Positions 1 to 9,030 of a stretch of 57,734 bases of DNA are shown piece by piece. The stretch spans positions 1 to 57,734 of the forward strand of contig NZ_WIDL01000009.1 of the NCBI RefSeq assembly GCF_009496535.1, read 5' to 3'. The notes under the pieces were generated by a model. The model was given only the letters and a program-made list of their open reading frames with translations. It was not told the origin of the DNA and did no database searches. Within the stretch, counting starts at the first letter, position 1. The number at the start of each line of letters is the position of its first letter. Source of the DNA: Stenotrophomonas sp. MYb238 (lineage in GTDB: Bacteria; Pseudomonadota; Gammaproteobacteria; Xanthomonadales; Xanthomonadaceae). A program made the position numbers and the translations under genes.

Positions 1-86
1 CGGGCAGTTCTCCCCCCGGCGGCGCCGGCCCTCCGCCGGCGCCCGCCCCAGATTCCTGCAATGGCAGGGCACGAGGTACAGATTCG

Positions 87-1295
87 ATGATCCAACTTGA
101 TGCCGTACAGACGATCGCCTTCGGCGGCCTGACCCTGTTCGCCGGCTATGCGCTGTGCCGCGCGATCCCGGTGCTGCGCCGCTACAACCTGCCCGAACCG
201 GTCGTCGGCGGCCTGCTGGTGGCATTGCTGGTGTGGGCCGCGCATGCGCGCGACACCACCCTGTTCGAGCTGGACACCAGCCTGAAGGTACCGTTGATGG
301 TGGCCTTCTTCACCACGCTGGGCATCAACGCCAGCCTGCGCCTGCTGCGCGTCAGCGGCCGCCAGGTGATGATCTTCCTGCTGCTGGCCAGCATCTTCGC
401 GGTGGTGCAGAACCTGGTCGGCATCGGCGTGGCGTGGATGTTCGACCTGCACCCGATGTTCGGCGTGCTCGCCGGCTCGGCCACGCTCACCGGCGGCCCG
501 GCCACCGGCATGGCCTTCGCGCCGCTGTTCGAGAAGGCCGGCCTGCAGGGCGCCGAGACCCTGGCGATCACCGCGGCGATGGCCGGCATCATCTGCGGCG
601 GCGTGGTCGGCGGACCGGCCATCACCGTGCTGATGCGGCGCTTCGGCATCCGCGGCCCGGCCAGCAGCGCCGCGGGCGCGGACGGCGGCGAGGCCGACGA
701 GAGCGTGCACGTGCACTTCCCCAACGAATCGGCGCGCGAGTTCGACGCGCTCAAGAGCATCGTCATGCTGCTGATGGCGATGTGGCTGGGCGCGTGGGTC
801 AGCCGCGGCTTCGAGGGCATCGGCCTGACCCTGCCCTCCTACATCGGCGCGATGCTGGTGGGCGCGGTGATCCGCAACATCGACGACTACACCGGGCTGA
901 TCAGGCTGTCGGTGCCGACCACCGACCTGATCGGCAACATCTGCCTGGCGCTGTTCCTGGCGGTGGCGCTGATGGACCTGAAACTGTGGGAACTGGCCGG
1001 CATGGGCCTGCCGCTGGTGGTCAACCTGGTGATCCAGGTGTCGCTGGTGGCACTGTTCGCGGTGCCGATCTACTACGTGATGGGCCGCGACTACGACGCG
1101 GCGGTGATGGGCGGCGGCTTCATCGGCTTCATGCTCGGCACCACCGCCAACGCCATGGCGGTGATGCGCCGCCTGGTGCAGCGCTACGGCGTGGCGCCGC
1201 GCGCCTTCCTGGTGGCGCCGCTGGTGGGCGCGTTCTTCATCGACTTCGTCAACGCGCTGATCATCACCGGCTTCCTCAACTTCTGGCCGCACTGA
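87..1295 (+). CDS. gltS: Sodium/glutamate symporter GltS
   Basis: Predicted inner-membrane protein of 402 aa, close to the roughly 400 aa usual for GltS, with about ten hydrophobic segments. The family couples Na+ influx to glutamate uptake, and E. coli GltS accepts both L- and D-glutamate. Visible family features are the glycine-rich re-entrant stretch GGPATGMAF near residue 137 and a matching conserved segment with GTTANAMAVM near residue 350. A polar loop (about residues 185-225) separates the two halves. The ATG follows a purine-rich GAGG at suitable distance. It points toward the convergent gamma-glutamyltranspeptidase, an enzyme that releases glutamate, which suggests the two act in sequence. 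Family identity is clear; substrate stereochemistry is inferred. Confidence 0.93.
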   Translation: MIQLDAVQTIAFGGLTLFAGYALCRAIPVLRRYNLPEPVVGGLLVALLVWAAHARDTTLFELDTSLKVPLMVAFFTTLGINASLRLLRVSGRQVMIFLLLASIFAVVQNLVGIGVAWMFDLHPMFGVLAGSATLTGGPATGMAFAPLFEKAGLQGAETLAITAAMAGIICGGVVGGPAITVLMRRFGIRGPASSAAGADGGEADESVHVHFPNESAREFDALKSIVMLLMAMWLGAWVSRGFEGIGLTLPSYIGAMLVGAVIRNIDDYTGLIRLSVPTTDLIGNICLALFLAVALMDLKLWELAGMGLPLVVNLVIQVSLVALFAVPIYYVMGRDYDAAVMGGGFIGFMLGTTANAMAVMRRLVQRYGVAPRAFLVAPLVGAFFIDFVNALIITGFLNFWPH

Positions 1296-1328
1296 CGCGG
1301 CCCGGGCCGATCGACGAAGGACATGCGC

Positions 1329-1351
1329 AGGGCCGCCGTCATGGCGGCCCT
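1329..1351 (+). terminator. Hairpin downstream of gltS
   Basis: A perfect 9-bp GC-rich stem (AGGGCCGCC / GGCGGCCCT) with a 5-nt loop lies 34 bp after the gltS stop and is followed by a weak T stretch (GCCGTTT). It fits a terminator for gltS, although the U tract is poor. Confidence 0.5.
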
Positions 1352-1570
1352 GCCGTTTCAGGAAGCTGGATTCCCGCGGGCTTCCTTCGCGGAAAGGTGC
1401 CGGCCGGACAGACACGGCTGCCTGGAACCTTGCGACGCCGGGTTGCTCCGGCGCGTCGCCCTTGCCCTGCCCGCTTCGCGCCTCGGCTTCCGTTGGCGCG
1501 GGAGCGCCGAGGGGCGACGAACCGATGGCTTACGACCCCCCGCCCCGAAGAGCGGGAGGGTCCTGACACA

Positions 1571-3304
1571 TCACTGCGCGGCCGCACCGGCCCCGGGCCG
1601 GCGCGGATCGGCCGCGCCCTGCACGCCGTCGTCGCCGACCAGCAGGGTCTGGGTGCTGCCGATGGTCTCGTCGCTTTCGATGCGATGGCCCATGCCGCGC
1701 AGCAGGCGCAGCGTATCGGGGCTGAAACCCGGCTCGATCTGCAGCATGCCGCTGCCCATGTCCTGGTGGATGCGCGGCCGGTGGGCGGCCTCGGCCGGGT
1801 TCATGCCGAAATCGACCACATCCACGATCGTCTGCATCACCGTACCGGGAATGGTATTGCCGCCCGGACTGCCAGTGACCAGCCACACCTTGCCGTCGCG
1901 CAGCACCAGGGTCGGCGACATGCTCGATACCGGCCGGCGCCCGGGCTGCAGCGCGTTGGCGACCACGCGTCCGGGTTCCTTGCGCGCGGCCAGCTGGGCG
2001 CGCAGCGAGAAGTTGCCGATCAGGTTGCCGAGCAGGAAGCCGGTGCCTTCGGCCATCACCCCGGCACCGAAGTCCGAGCCCAGGGTGAAGGTGTTGCTGA
2101 CCGCGTTGCCGTCAGCGTCGATCACCGAGAAATGCGTGGTCTGCGGGCTTTCGTAGGGCGTGGGATCGCCCGCCGTCAGCGTGGTGGCATCGAGCGCGCG
2201 GTCGGGCGAGAACAGCTTCCAGCGCGTATCGGCGTACGCCTTGGACACCAGCCCGCGCACCGGTGCGGCGACGAAGGCCGGGTCGCCGGCGTGGCGCGCG
2301 CGGTCGGCCCAGGCCAGCTTGATCGCCTCGGCCATGGCGTGCAGCGCCGCCGCCGAGCCGGCGCCCTGCGCGGCCAGGTCCTCGTGCTCGAGCAGGTTGA
2401 GCATCTCCAGCACGCTGGCGCCGCCGCCGCTGGACGGCGGCATGGTCACCACCTCGCGGCCGCGGTAGGTGGTGCGCAGGGGCTCGCGTTCGATGGCGCG
2501 GTAGTTGGCCAGATCCTCGCTGGCGATCAGGCCGCCGTGCCGCTGCATGGCCGCCACCAGCCGCTGCGCGATCGGACCGCGGTAGAACGCATCCGCGCCG
2601 TCGCGCGCGATCAGCCGCAGCGACCACGCCAGGTCGGCCTGGCGCAGGCGCTCGCCTTCGCGCAGCGCGCTGCCGTCGGCGTGCAGGAACACGCCGGCGC
2701 CGGCCGGGCTGCGCGCCAGGCGCTGGCGGCCCCAGTCCAGGGCGAAGGCCTCGTCGCGGCTGAGCACCACGCCCTTGTCGGCCAGTTCGATCGCCGGCTG
2801 CAGCAACCGCGCCCACGGCAGGCGCCCGTGCTGGCGATGCGCCAGCGCCAGCCCGGCCACGGTGCCGGGCACGCCGGCGGCCTTCCAGCCGGCGGTCTCG
2901 CCGTCGATGCGGCCGTCGGCGCCGATGAAGCGCTCCAGCGTGGCCGCCGCCGGCGCCATCGAGCGGTAGTCGATGGCCACGCTGCGGTTCTCGCCGGCCA
3001 GGTGCAGCAGCATGTAGCCGTCGCCGCCGATGTTGCCCGCGCGCGGCAGCAGCACCGCCAGCGCGAAGGCCGTGGCCACCGCCGCATCCACCGCGTTGCC
3101 GCCGTCGCGCAGTACCTGCGCGCCGATCTCGCTGGCGCGCTGGTTCTGGCTGACGACCATGCCGCGGTCGCCATGGTCGGGCTTCTGGATCGCCTGGTAG
3201 TTGAGCAGCTCGCGCGCGCCGGCCGGCGGCGCCAGCGCCAGCAGCGCGCACAGCAGCAGCGCCATGCCACGGCCCGGGAGGGAAACGAGGGTTCGCAGGG
3301 TCAT
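1571..3304 (-). CDS. ggt: Gamma-glutamyltranspeptidase (periplasmic)
   Basis: 577-aa Ntn-hydrolase precursor that cleaves gamma-glutamyl bonds (glutathione, gamma-glutamyl peptides) and may transfer the glutamyl group. A signal peptide (hydrophobic residues 14-29, ending PAGA) predicts export. The auto-processing nucleophile is Thr389 in PQTTHFS, giving large and small subunits. Arg114 (YRSMAP) matches the glutamate-carboxylate-binding arginine of E. coli GGT, and SSMSP and GSPGG complete the active site. The ATG at 3304 is preceded by GGAG; much longer upstream open frame is not coding. It faces gltS tail-to-tail and is divergent from a second GGT gene, with 279 bp of shared upstream DNA. 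Confidence 0.93.
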   Translation of the reverse strand: MTLRTLVSLPGRGMALLLCALLALAPPAGARELLNYQAIQKPDHGDRGMVVSQNQRASEIGAQVLRDGGNAVDAAVATAFALAVLLPRAGNIGGDGYMLLHLAGENRSVAIDYRSMAPAAATLERFIGADGRIDGETAGWKAAGVPGTVAGLALAHRQHGRLPWARLLQPAIELADKGVVLSRDEAFALDWGRQRLARSPAGAGVFLHADGSALREGERLRQADLAWSLRLIARDGADAFYRGPIAQRLVAAMQRHGGLIASEDLANYRAIEREPLRTTYRGREVVTMPPSSGGGASVLEMLNLLEHEDLAAQGAGSAAALHAMAEAIKLAWADRARHAGDPAFVAAPVRGLVSKAYADTRWKLFSPDRALDATTLTAGDPTPYESPQTTHFSVIDADGNAVSNTFTLGSDFGAGVMAEGTGFLLGNLIGNFSLRAQLAARKEPGRVVANALQPGRRPVSSMSPTLVLRDGKVWLVTGSPGGNTIPGTVMQTIVDVVDFGMNPAEAAHRPRIHQDMGSGMLQIEPGFSPDTLRLLRGMGHRIESDETIGSTQTLLVGDDGVQGAADPRRPGAGAAAQ

Positions 3305-3583
3305 GCCTATCTCCGGTTTGCGGTTCGCGGGCGCAATGCCGGCCGTCGTCCGCCCGCGGCGGTGCCGATGGCGGCGGTCGCACTGGCCCATCCGGAAGCA
3401 TGGCCGGCGGTGGCGCGACTGTCGCCCACATTTCATGGCCCACGGTATAGCTCGCGCGCATGGAAGCGCCGGCCGGCCGCGGCGCACCGCAGGGGACGAG
3501 CGCGGCATTCCATAGCTGCCGGTTAACACCTGCACCGCGATTGTGACTCCTGCTCCGGCATGGCCGGCGGTAATCTGCCGGCC

Positions 3584-5392
3584 ATGCAGAAGCCCGCCCG
3601 TTCCACGTCCTCCCCCACGGCCAGCGCGCCCGCCGTTCCGGCGCGCTGGCGCCGGGCTGCCGGCACCCTGCTGCTGTGCCTGTCGCTCGCCGTCGCCGGC
3701 TGCGGAACCGCGCCGGACGCACGCGCGCCGGCAACAGCCGCCGCTCCCACCCGGAGCTCGCCGGCCATCGTCGTCGCCGCGCATCCGCTGGCCGCGCGCG
3801 CCGGCGCCGAGGTGCTCGAACGCGGCGGCAGCGCGATGGACGCGGCCATGGCCGTGCAGCTGATGCTCGGGCTGGTGGAACCGCAGAGCTCGGGCATCGG
3901 CGGCGGCACGGTGCTGCTGGCCTACGACGCCCGCAGCGGCGAGGTCAGCGGCTACATCGGCCGCGAGCAGGCGCCGGCGTCCGCCGGTCCGGGCTGGTTC
4001 GACGATGCCGACGGCCAGCCGCTGCCGCGCGCCGAGGCCATGCTTTCCGGCCGCGCCACCGGCGTGCCGGGCACCGTCGCCACCTTTGCCCTGGCGCTGC
4101 GCGAACACGGCCGGCTGCCGTGGGCGCAGCTGTTCGACGGCACCATCGCCACCGCCGAGCGCGGCTTCGCCATCACCCCGCGGCTGGAACGGCACATCCA
4201 CGGCCAGTTCCCGCAGGCGGCGGCCGCCGACGTGCGCCGCTTCTTCGACGACGGCCACGGCGGCCTGCTGCACGCCGGCGACACGCTGCGCAATCCCGCC
4301 TACGCGGCCACGCTGCGCACGCTGGCCGCCGGCGGCGCCGAGGCGTTCTACCGCGGCGCGCTGGCGCGGGCCATCGTCGCCCGCACCGCCGAGGCGCCGC
4401 GGCCCGGGACGATGACGCTCGACGACCTGGCCGGCTACCGCGCCGAGAAGGTGGCGCCGCTGTGCCGGCCCCTGCGCGGCTACCGGCTGTGCTCGCTGCC
4501 GCCGCCGGCCAGCGGCGTGGGCGTACTGCAGCTGATGGCGCTGCTGGACGGCACCGACATCGACCGCCGCGACGCCGCCGATCCGCAGGCGTGGCTGCTG
4601 TTCGCCGAGGCCAGCCGGCTGATGTACGCCGACCGCGACCATTACGTCGGCGACCCACGTTTCGTCGATGTCCCGGTCGATGGCCTGCTGGCGCCCGCTT
4701 ACGTGGACGCGCGCCGCGCCCTGATCGGTGCGCGCGCCGCCGCGCGGCCGCCGCGGCCCGGCGTGCCCGCCGGCGCACCGGCCATCGCCGCCGACGCCAC
4801 CGACGAACCGGGCGGCACCAGCCATTTCGTGGTGGTGGACAACGACGGCAATGCCGTCTCGGTGACCACCACCGTCGAATCGTTCTTCGGCTCGGGACGC
4901 ATGGTCGGCGGCTTCTTCCTCAACAACCAGCTCACCGATTTCGCCTGGGACCGCAAGGACGGACGCCCCGGCATGGCCAACGCCATCGCCGGCGGCAAGC
5001 GCCCGCGCTCGTCGATGTCGCCGCTGCTGATGCTCGACGGCGACGGCCGCCTGGCCGGCGCGCTGGGCTCGCCCGGCGGCTCGGCCATTCCCGCCTACAT
5101 CGGCAAGACCCTGACCGGGCTGTTCTACTGGCATCTGCCATTGGAGCAGGCGGTGGCGCTGCCCAATCTGGTCGCGCGCGGCAGCCGGTTCGACGGCGAG
5201 GCCGAGCGTTTCCCCGCGCCGCTGCGGGCGGCGCTGCACGAGCGCGGCGTGGACATCCGCGCCGGTGCCGGCGAGGATTCCGGCCTGCATGGCGTGTTCC
5301 TGCGCGACGGGCGCTGGGAATGGGCCGCCGACCCGCGCCGCGACGGTACCGCCGCCTTCCCCGCCTACCGGACCCCCGATGCTTCCCGTTGA
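3584..5392 (+). CDS. Gamma-glutamyltranspeptidase family lipoprotein
   Basis: 602 aa from the second in-frame ATG; an ATG at 3560 would add 8 residues and neither has a convincing ribosome site. The N-terminus is a lipoprotein signal with lipobox AVAGC (Cys40), so the enzyme is probably membrane-anchored in the periplasm. GGT hallmarks are present: candidate nucleophile Thr412 in GGTSHF, an arginine in YIGREQAP at the position of the glutamate-binding arginine, SSMSP and GSPGG. The sequence is clearly diverged from the neighbouring ggt, so it is an old paralogue rather than a recent duplicate. Activity on gamma-glutamyl donors is likely; the preferred acceptor or peptide is unknown. Its end overlaps the next gene by 14 bp, implying coupled translation. 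Confidence 0.85.
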   Translation: MQKPARSTSSPTASAPAVPARWRRAAGTLLLCLSLAVAGCGTAPDARAPATAAAPTRSSPAIVVAAHPLAARAGAEVLERGGSAMDAAMAVQLMLGLVEPQSSGIGGGTVLLAYDARSGEVSGYIGREQAPASAGPGWFDDADGQPLPRAEAMLSGRATGVPGTVATFALALREHGRLPWAQLFDGTIATAERGFAITPRLERHIHGQFPQAAAADVRRFFDDGHGGLLHAGDTLRNPAYAATLRTLAAGGAEAFYRGALARAIVARTAEAPRPGTMTLDDLAGYRAEKVAPLCRPLRGYRLCSLPPPASGVGVLQLMALLDGTDIDRRDAADPQAWLLFAEASRLMYADRDHYVGDPRFVDVPVDGLLAPAYVDARRALIGARAAARPPRPGVPAGAPAIAADATDEPGGTSHFVVVDNDGNAVSVTTTVESFFGSGRMVGGFFLNNQLTDFAWDRKDGRPGMANAIAGGKRPRSSMSPLLMLDGDGRLAGALGSPGGSAIPAYIGKTLTGLFYWHLPLEQAVALPNLVARGSRFDGEAERFPAPLRAALHERGVDIRAGAGEDSGLHGVFLRDGRWEWAADPRRDGTAAFPAYRTPDASR

Positions 5393-6617
5393 GCCCCACG
5401 GCGAACCCGCCAGCGCCGATCTCGTCGTGCTCGGCGCCGGCGTGGTCGGCCTCGCCACCGCTTACGCCGCCGCGCGCCGCGGCCTGTCCGTGCTGCTGCT
5501 GGACCGCGCCGACGGCCCCGTGCAGGGCACTTCGTTCGCCAACGGCGCGCAGCTGAGCTACGCCTATACCGACGCCATGGCCGGCCCTTCCACCTGGAAG
5601 CAGCTGCCGGCGATGCTGCTCGGCCGCAACGGCCCGTTCCGCACGCGCTGGTCGGCCGATCCGGATTTCTGGCGCTGGGGCCTGGCCTTCCTGCGCCAGG
5701 CCGGCGCCGCGCGGCTGCGTACCAATACGCTGGCCACCCTGGAACTGGCGCTGGAATCGCGCACCGCGCTGCACGCGCTGCTGCAGCGCCACCCCATCGC
5801 CTTCGACCACGCGGTGTCGGGCAAGCTGCACGTCTACCACGATGCCGCCGCCCTGCAGGGCGCGGCCGCGATGATGGCGCTCAAGCAGCCGTTCGGCGTC
5901 GAACAACGCCTGCTCGACGCAGGCCAAGCCATCGCCGCCGAGCCGGCGCTTGCGGCCATGCCCGGCATCGCCGGCGCGGTGCATTCGCCGCAGGAGGAAG
6001 CCGGCGATCCGTTCCTGTTCGGCACCGGCCTGCTGCAGGTGCTGCAGCGGCACTACGGCGCGCAGGCGCGCTTTGGTTTCGACGTCCGGCACGTGGTGCG
6101 GCAGGGCGACGGCTGGCGCCTGCAGCCGCGCGCCGGCGCGGCGGTGCAGGCGCGGCGGCTGGTGGTGTGCAGCGGCATCGACGGCGCCGCATTGCTGCGT
6201 CCGCTGGGCGTGCGCGTGCCGCTGATGGCGATCAAGGGCTATTCGTTCACCGCGCCCTGCGGCGCGCGCGCCCCCACGACCAGCATCACCGACACCTCGC
6301 GCAAGCTGGTGTTCTGCCGCCTCGGCGCACGCATGCGCGTGGCCGGCCTGGCCGACCTCAACCACTGGGATCCGCACCCGGACCCGGAGCGCATGGCGCA
6401 GCTGGTGGCGATGGCGCGCGCCTCGATGCCCGACGCGGTGGACTACGACAACATCGAAAGCCGCTGGGCCGGCCTGCGCCCGGTCACGCCCTGGTCCTCG
6501 CCCGAGATCCGCACCGTCGGCGACGGCCTGGTGTGCAACCTCGGCCACGGCATGCTCGGCTGGACGCTGGCGATGGGCAGCGGCGAACGCGCGGTCGCCC
6601 TGGCGATGGCGCGGTGA
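5379..6617 (+). CDS. FAD-dependent D-amino acid dehydrogenase-like oxidoreductase (DadA/DAO family)
   Basis: 412 aa, start chosen at 5379 because the Rossmann FAD-binding motif VVLGAGVVGLA begins about residue 13 and this ATG overlaps the upstream GGT gene by 14 bp. Family members oxidise D-amino acids (or glycine and N-methylated amino acids) to imino or keto acids with FAD. Further support is the DadA-like segment TSFANGAQLSYAY after the dinucleotide fold and the C-terminal GWTLAMGSGERA, which closes the FAD site. No transmembrane segment is evident. Placement behind a GGT and near an amino-acid racemase favours a D-amino acid substrate, which is an inference. Confidence 0.82.
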   Translation: MLPVEPHGEPASADLVVLGAGVVGLATAYAAARRGLSVLLLDRADGPVQGTSFANGAQLSYAYTDAMAGPSTWKQLPAMLLGRNGPFRTRWSADPDFWRWGLAFLRQAGAARLRTNTLATLELALESRTALHALLQRHPIAFDHAVSGKLHVYHDAAALQGAAAMMALKQPFGVEQRLLDAGQAIAAEPALAAMPGIAGAVHSPQEEAGDPFLFGTGLLQVLQRHYGAQARFGFDVRHVVRQGDGWRLQPRAGAAVQARRLVVCSGIDGAALLRPLGVRVPLMAIKGYSFTAPCGARAPTTSITDTSRKLVFCRLGARMRVAGLADLNHWDPHPDPERMAQLVAMARASMPDAVDYDNIESRWAGLRPVTPWSSPEIRTVGDGLVCNLGHGMLGWTLAMGSGERAVALAMAR

Positions 6618-6670
6618 CGCGCGCGCCGCGGCCGGTCGCCGGCGACGCCCGCATCGACTAGGATCGAGCC

Positions 6671-7573
6671 ATGCGTCTGCGCCAGATTGAAGTCTTCCAC
6701 GCGGTCTACACCACCGGCTCGATCAGCGCCGCGGCCCGTTCGCTGCATGTCTCGCAACCGTCGGTCAGCAAGGTGCTGCACCACACGCAGTACCAGCTCG
6801 GCTTCGAGCTGTTCAAGCTGGTGCGCGGGCGGCTGGTCGCCACCGACGAGGCGCACGCGCTGTTCGTCGAGGTCAAGGACATCTACGACCGCCTGCTGTC
6901 GCTGCAGAAGACGGTGGGCAACATCCGCGACATCGGCGGCGGCCACATCCGCCTGGCGGTGGTGCCCTCGCTCGGCCAGCACGTGGTGCCGGCGGCGATC
7001 ACCGCCTACCGGCGCCAGCACCCGGAAGTCACCTTCGACGTGCAGACCCTGCACCACGGCGACCTGTTCCAGGCGTTGTACGAGCGCGAATGCGACATCG
7101 CCATCGCCTACAACCCGCCGCAGCACCCGCGCATGCAGCGCCGCGTGCTCGGGCAGGGCCAGCTGATGCTGCTGTTCGACACCGCGCAATGGCCCGACCC
7201 GCCGGAGGCGATCCCGCTGCGCTGGCTGCAGGACCGCGACATGGTCGGCCTGGCCAGCAGCGGCCCCATCGGCGACCTGTTCACCGGCGAACTCAAGCGC
7301 CAGGGCGTGAGCATGCGCGAGGTCGTGTCCAACCAGACCTATTCGCTGGCCGCCGCGCTCACCCGCTGCGGCGCCGGCATGAGCGTGCTGGACGAGTTCA
7401 CCGCCTGCGCCAATGTCGGCGGCACCCTGCTCGCGCGCCCGCTGGAACCGGAGATCGGTTTCCGCATCGAATGCGTGTTCCTGGAGGATCGGCCGCCCTC
7501 CAAGGCCGCCACCGAATTCATCCGCCAGTTCCAGCGCAGCCTGGCCGAAGCGCGCGGCACCCCAGCCCCGTAG
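6671..7573 (+). CDS. LysR-family transcriptional regulator
   Basis: 300-aa LTTR. The N-terminal winged helix (residues 1-60) contains the helix-turn-helix around SISAAARSLHVSQPSVSKVL, and residues about 90-290 form the effector-binding periplasmic-protein-like domain. It looks closest to the amino-acid/opine-responsive group (OccR/NocR-like), from memory of the family only. It starts 53 bp after the oxidoreductase on the same strand and is convergent with the racemase, so it plausibly controls the surrounding amino-acid genes. Its TAG stop is the TAG of an extragenic GTAG palindrome. Confidence 0.88.
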   Translation: MRLRQIEVFHAVYTTGSISAAARSLHVSQPSVSKVLHHTQYQLGFELFKLVRGRLVATDEAHALFVEVKDIYDRLLSLQKTVGNIRDIGGGHIRLAVVPSLGQHVVPAAITAYRRQHPEVTFDVQTLHHGDLFQALYERECDIAIAYNPPQHPRMQRRVLGQGQLMLLFDTAQWPDPPEAIPLRWLQDRDMVGLASSGPIGDLFTGELKRQGVSMREVVSNQTYSLAAALTRCGAGMSVLDEFTACANVGGTLLARPLEPEIGFRIECVFLEDRPPSKAATEFIRQFQRSLAEARGTPAP

Positions 7574-7743
7574 GAGCGGCTCGACGTGGCCTCGGGCCAT
7601 CAGCCGCGATGGGGCTCTACCAATGAAGGCGCCGATTTCCTTCCAGGTTTGAAAGACCACGAACCGTAGTCCATGCGGTCCATGCCGCATGCAGGAAGCC
7701 CCATCGCGGCTGATGGCCCGAGGCCACGTCGAGCCGCTCCTAC
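7570..7743. repeat. Long GTAG inverted repeat between convergent genes
   Basis: Two arms of 47 bp (7570-7616 and 7697-7743) are perfect reverse complements around an 80-bp centre. Each arm begins, read inward, with GTAGGAGCGGC and contains its own imperfect palindrome (GCGGCT...AGCCGC with inner GGCC pairs). GTAG followed by a GC-rich palindrome is the hallmark of the REP class mobilised by RAYT transposases. The left arm supplies the stop of the lysR gene and the right arm supplies the stop of the racemase. It may also act as a bidirectional terminator. Confidence 0.85.
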
Positions 7744-8984
7744 GATGGCCTGCTGGGGAATTTCGGGTTCAGCGCGCCCCAGATGCTGTACTGGTCGGCC
7801 AGGATCACGCCGGTCCAGGCCTCGATCTCGGCCTGGGTGATCTGCCCGTCGCCCTGGCGGCCGAACAGCACCACCTCGTCGCCGGCCTGCACGCCGGGGA
7901 TGTCGGTCACGTCCACCATAGTGGTGTTCATGGTGACGTTGCCGACCACCGGCGCGCGGCGGCCGCGGACCAGCACGCTGCCCTTGTTGGAATAGGCGCG
8001 GCGGTAGCCGTCGGAATAGCCGACCGGGAGATTGGCCAGCAGCGAGTCGCGGCGCAGGGTGAAGGTGCTGTCGTAGCTCACCGTGTCGCCGGCCGGGAAC
8101 GCCTGCACCGCCGCGACCTTCGTCTTGAACGCGGCCACGTGCGCGAACGGCGGCTTGGGCGTGCCGCCGTAGCCGTACAGCGCGCCGCCCGGGCGCACCA
8201 TGTCCAGGCGCGATTCGGGAACGTGCTGCAGGGCGAACGAATTGGCCGCGTGCAGCTGCACGTCGCCGCGCCGCAGCGCGGTGTGGGCGAACAGCCAGTC
8301 GGCCTGCTGCTGGAAGGTGCGCACGCCGGCCAGCACCCCGGCCGGGTCTTCGCCCGGGAAATGGGTCATCAGCCCGACCACGCGCAGGCCGCCGGTACCG
8401 GCCAGCGCCACCGCATCGCGCCGTCCCTGCTCCGTGGCCAGCTCCAGTCCGTTGCGGCCCATGCCGGCCGAGTTCAGCGCCAGGTGCACCGGCAGCGGCC
8501 GGCCGCGCCTGCCGGCAAGCGCCGCCATCGCCTGCGCCATGGCCAGATTGCCGGTCAGCTCCTCGATCCGGTACGGCAGCGCGGCCTCGATTTCGTCCAG
8601 CGTCGCCGCGCGCACGCGCAGCACGCGCCCCTTGTAGCCGCAGGCCCGCACCATGCGCGCCTCCTCGGTGCTGGCGATGCCGACGCAGGGAACGCCCGCG
8701 GCGATCACGCGCGGGATCACCAGGTCCAGGCCGGTGCCGTAGGCGTCGGCCTTCATCACCGCGCACAGCTGCGCCGGGCCCGCCAGCGCGCGCACCCGCC
8801 GCAGGTTGGCGTCGAACACGTCCAGGTCGATCTCGAGCCAGGCATTGGGCGCGGCCATGCGCTTCTTGCCGGGCCGGCCCAGCAGCGGCGCGCAGTGCGC
8901 GTCGAGCGAGGCAGCCAGCGCCGTTGCCATCGCCGCGGCGATGAAGCCGCGGCGGCCGGGAGATGCGATGCCCGTATCCGTCAT
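7740..8984 (-). CDS. Exported alanine racemase-fold PLP enzyme (broad-specificity racemase type)
   Basis: 414 aa. The N-terminus carries a twin-arginine-like signal (GRRGFIAAAM, residues 10-19), unlike cytosolic Alr/DadX. The PLP lysine is Lys78 in VMKADAYG, and the second-domain catalytic tyrosine region reads VGYSDGYRR. Alr-fold racemases interconvert L- and D-amino acids; the exported subgroup (Bsr type) is known to be broad-specificity and periplasmic. Export folded with PLP bound would fit the Tat route. It lies 46 bp downstream of the TonB-dependent receptor gene on the same strand and may be co-transcribed. Broad substrate range is inferred from the subgroup. Confidence 0.85.
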   Translation of the reverse strand: MTDTGIASPGRRGFIAAAMATALAASLDAHCAPLLGRPGKKRMAAPNAWLEIDLDVFDANLRRVRALAGPAQLCAVMKADAYGTGLDLVIPRVIAAGVPCVGIASTEEARMVRACGYKGRVLRVRAATLDEIEAALPYRIEELTGNLAMAQAMAALAGRRGRPLPVHLALNSAGMGRNGLELATEQGRRDAVALAGTGGLRVVGLMTHFPGEDPAGVLAGVRTFQQQADWLFAHTALRRGDVQLHAANSFALQHVPESRLDMVRPGGALYGYGGTPKPPFAHVAAFKTKVAAVQAFPAGDTVSYDSTFTLRRDSLLANLPVGYSDGYRRAYSNKGSVLVRGRRAPVVGNVTMNTTMVDVTDIPGVQAGDEVVLFGRQGDGQITQAEIEAWTGVILADQYSIWGALNPKFPSRPS

Positions 8985-9030
8985 GGTGCGTCCCGATGCC
9001 GCCGGTCGCCCGGCGGCGTTGCTGGCAGGA

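Noticed and set aside
1571-5458. Very long minus-strand open frame spanning both GGT genes
   Set aside because: High GC leaves long antisense frames open; only 1571-3304 has family motifs and a ribosome site.
7617-7696. Small ORFs within the centre of the long inverted repeat
   Set aside because: They read through into the arms and mirror each other (same short peptide on both sides), as expected for repeat DNA.
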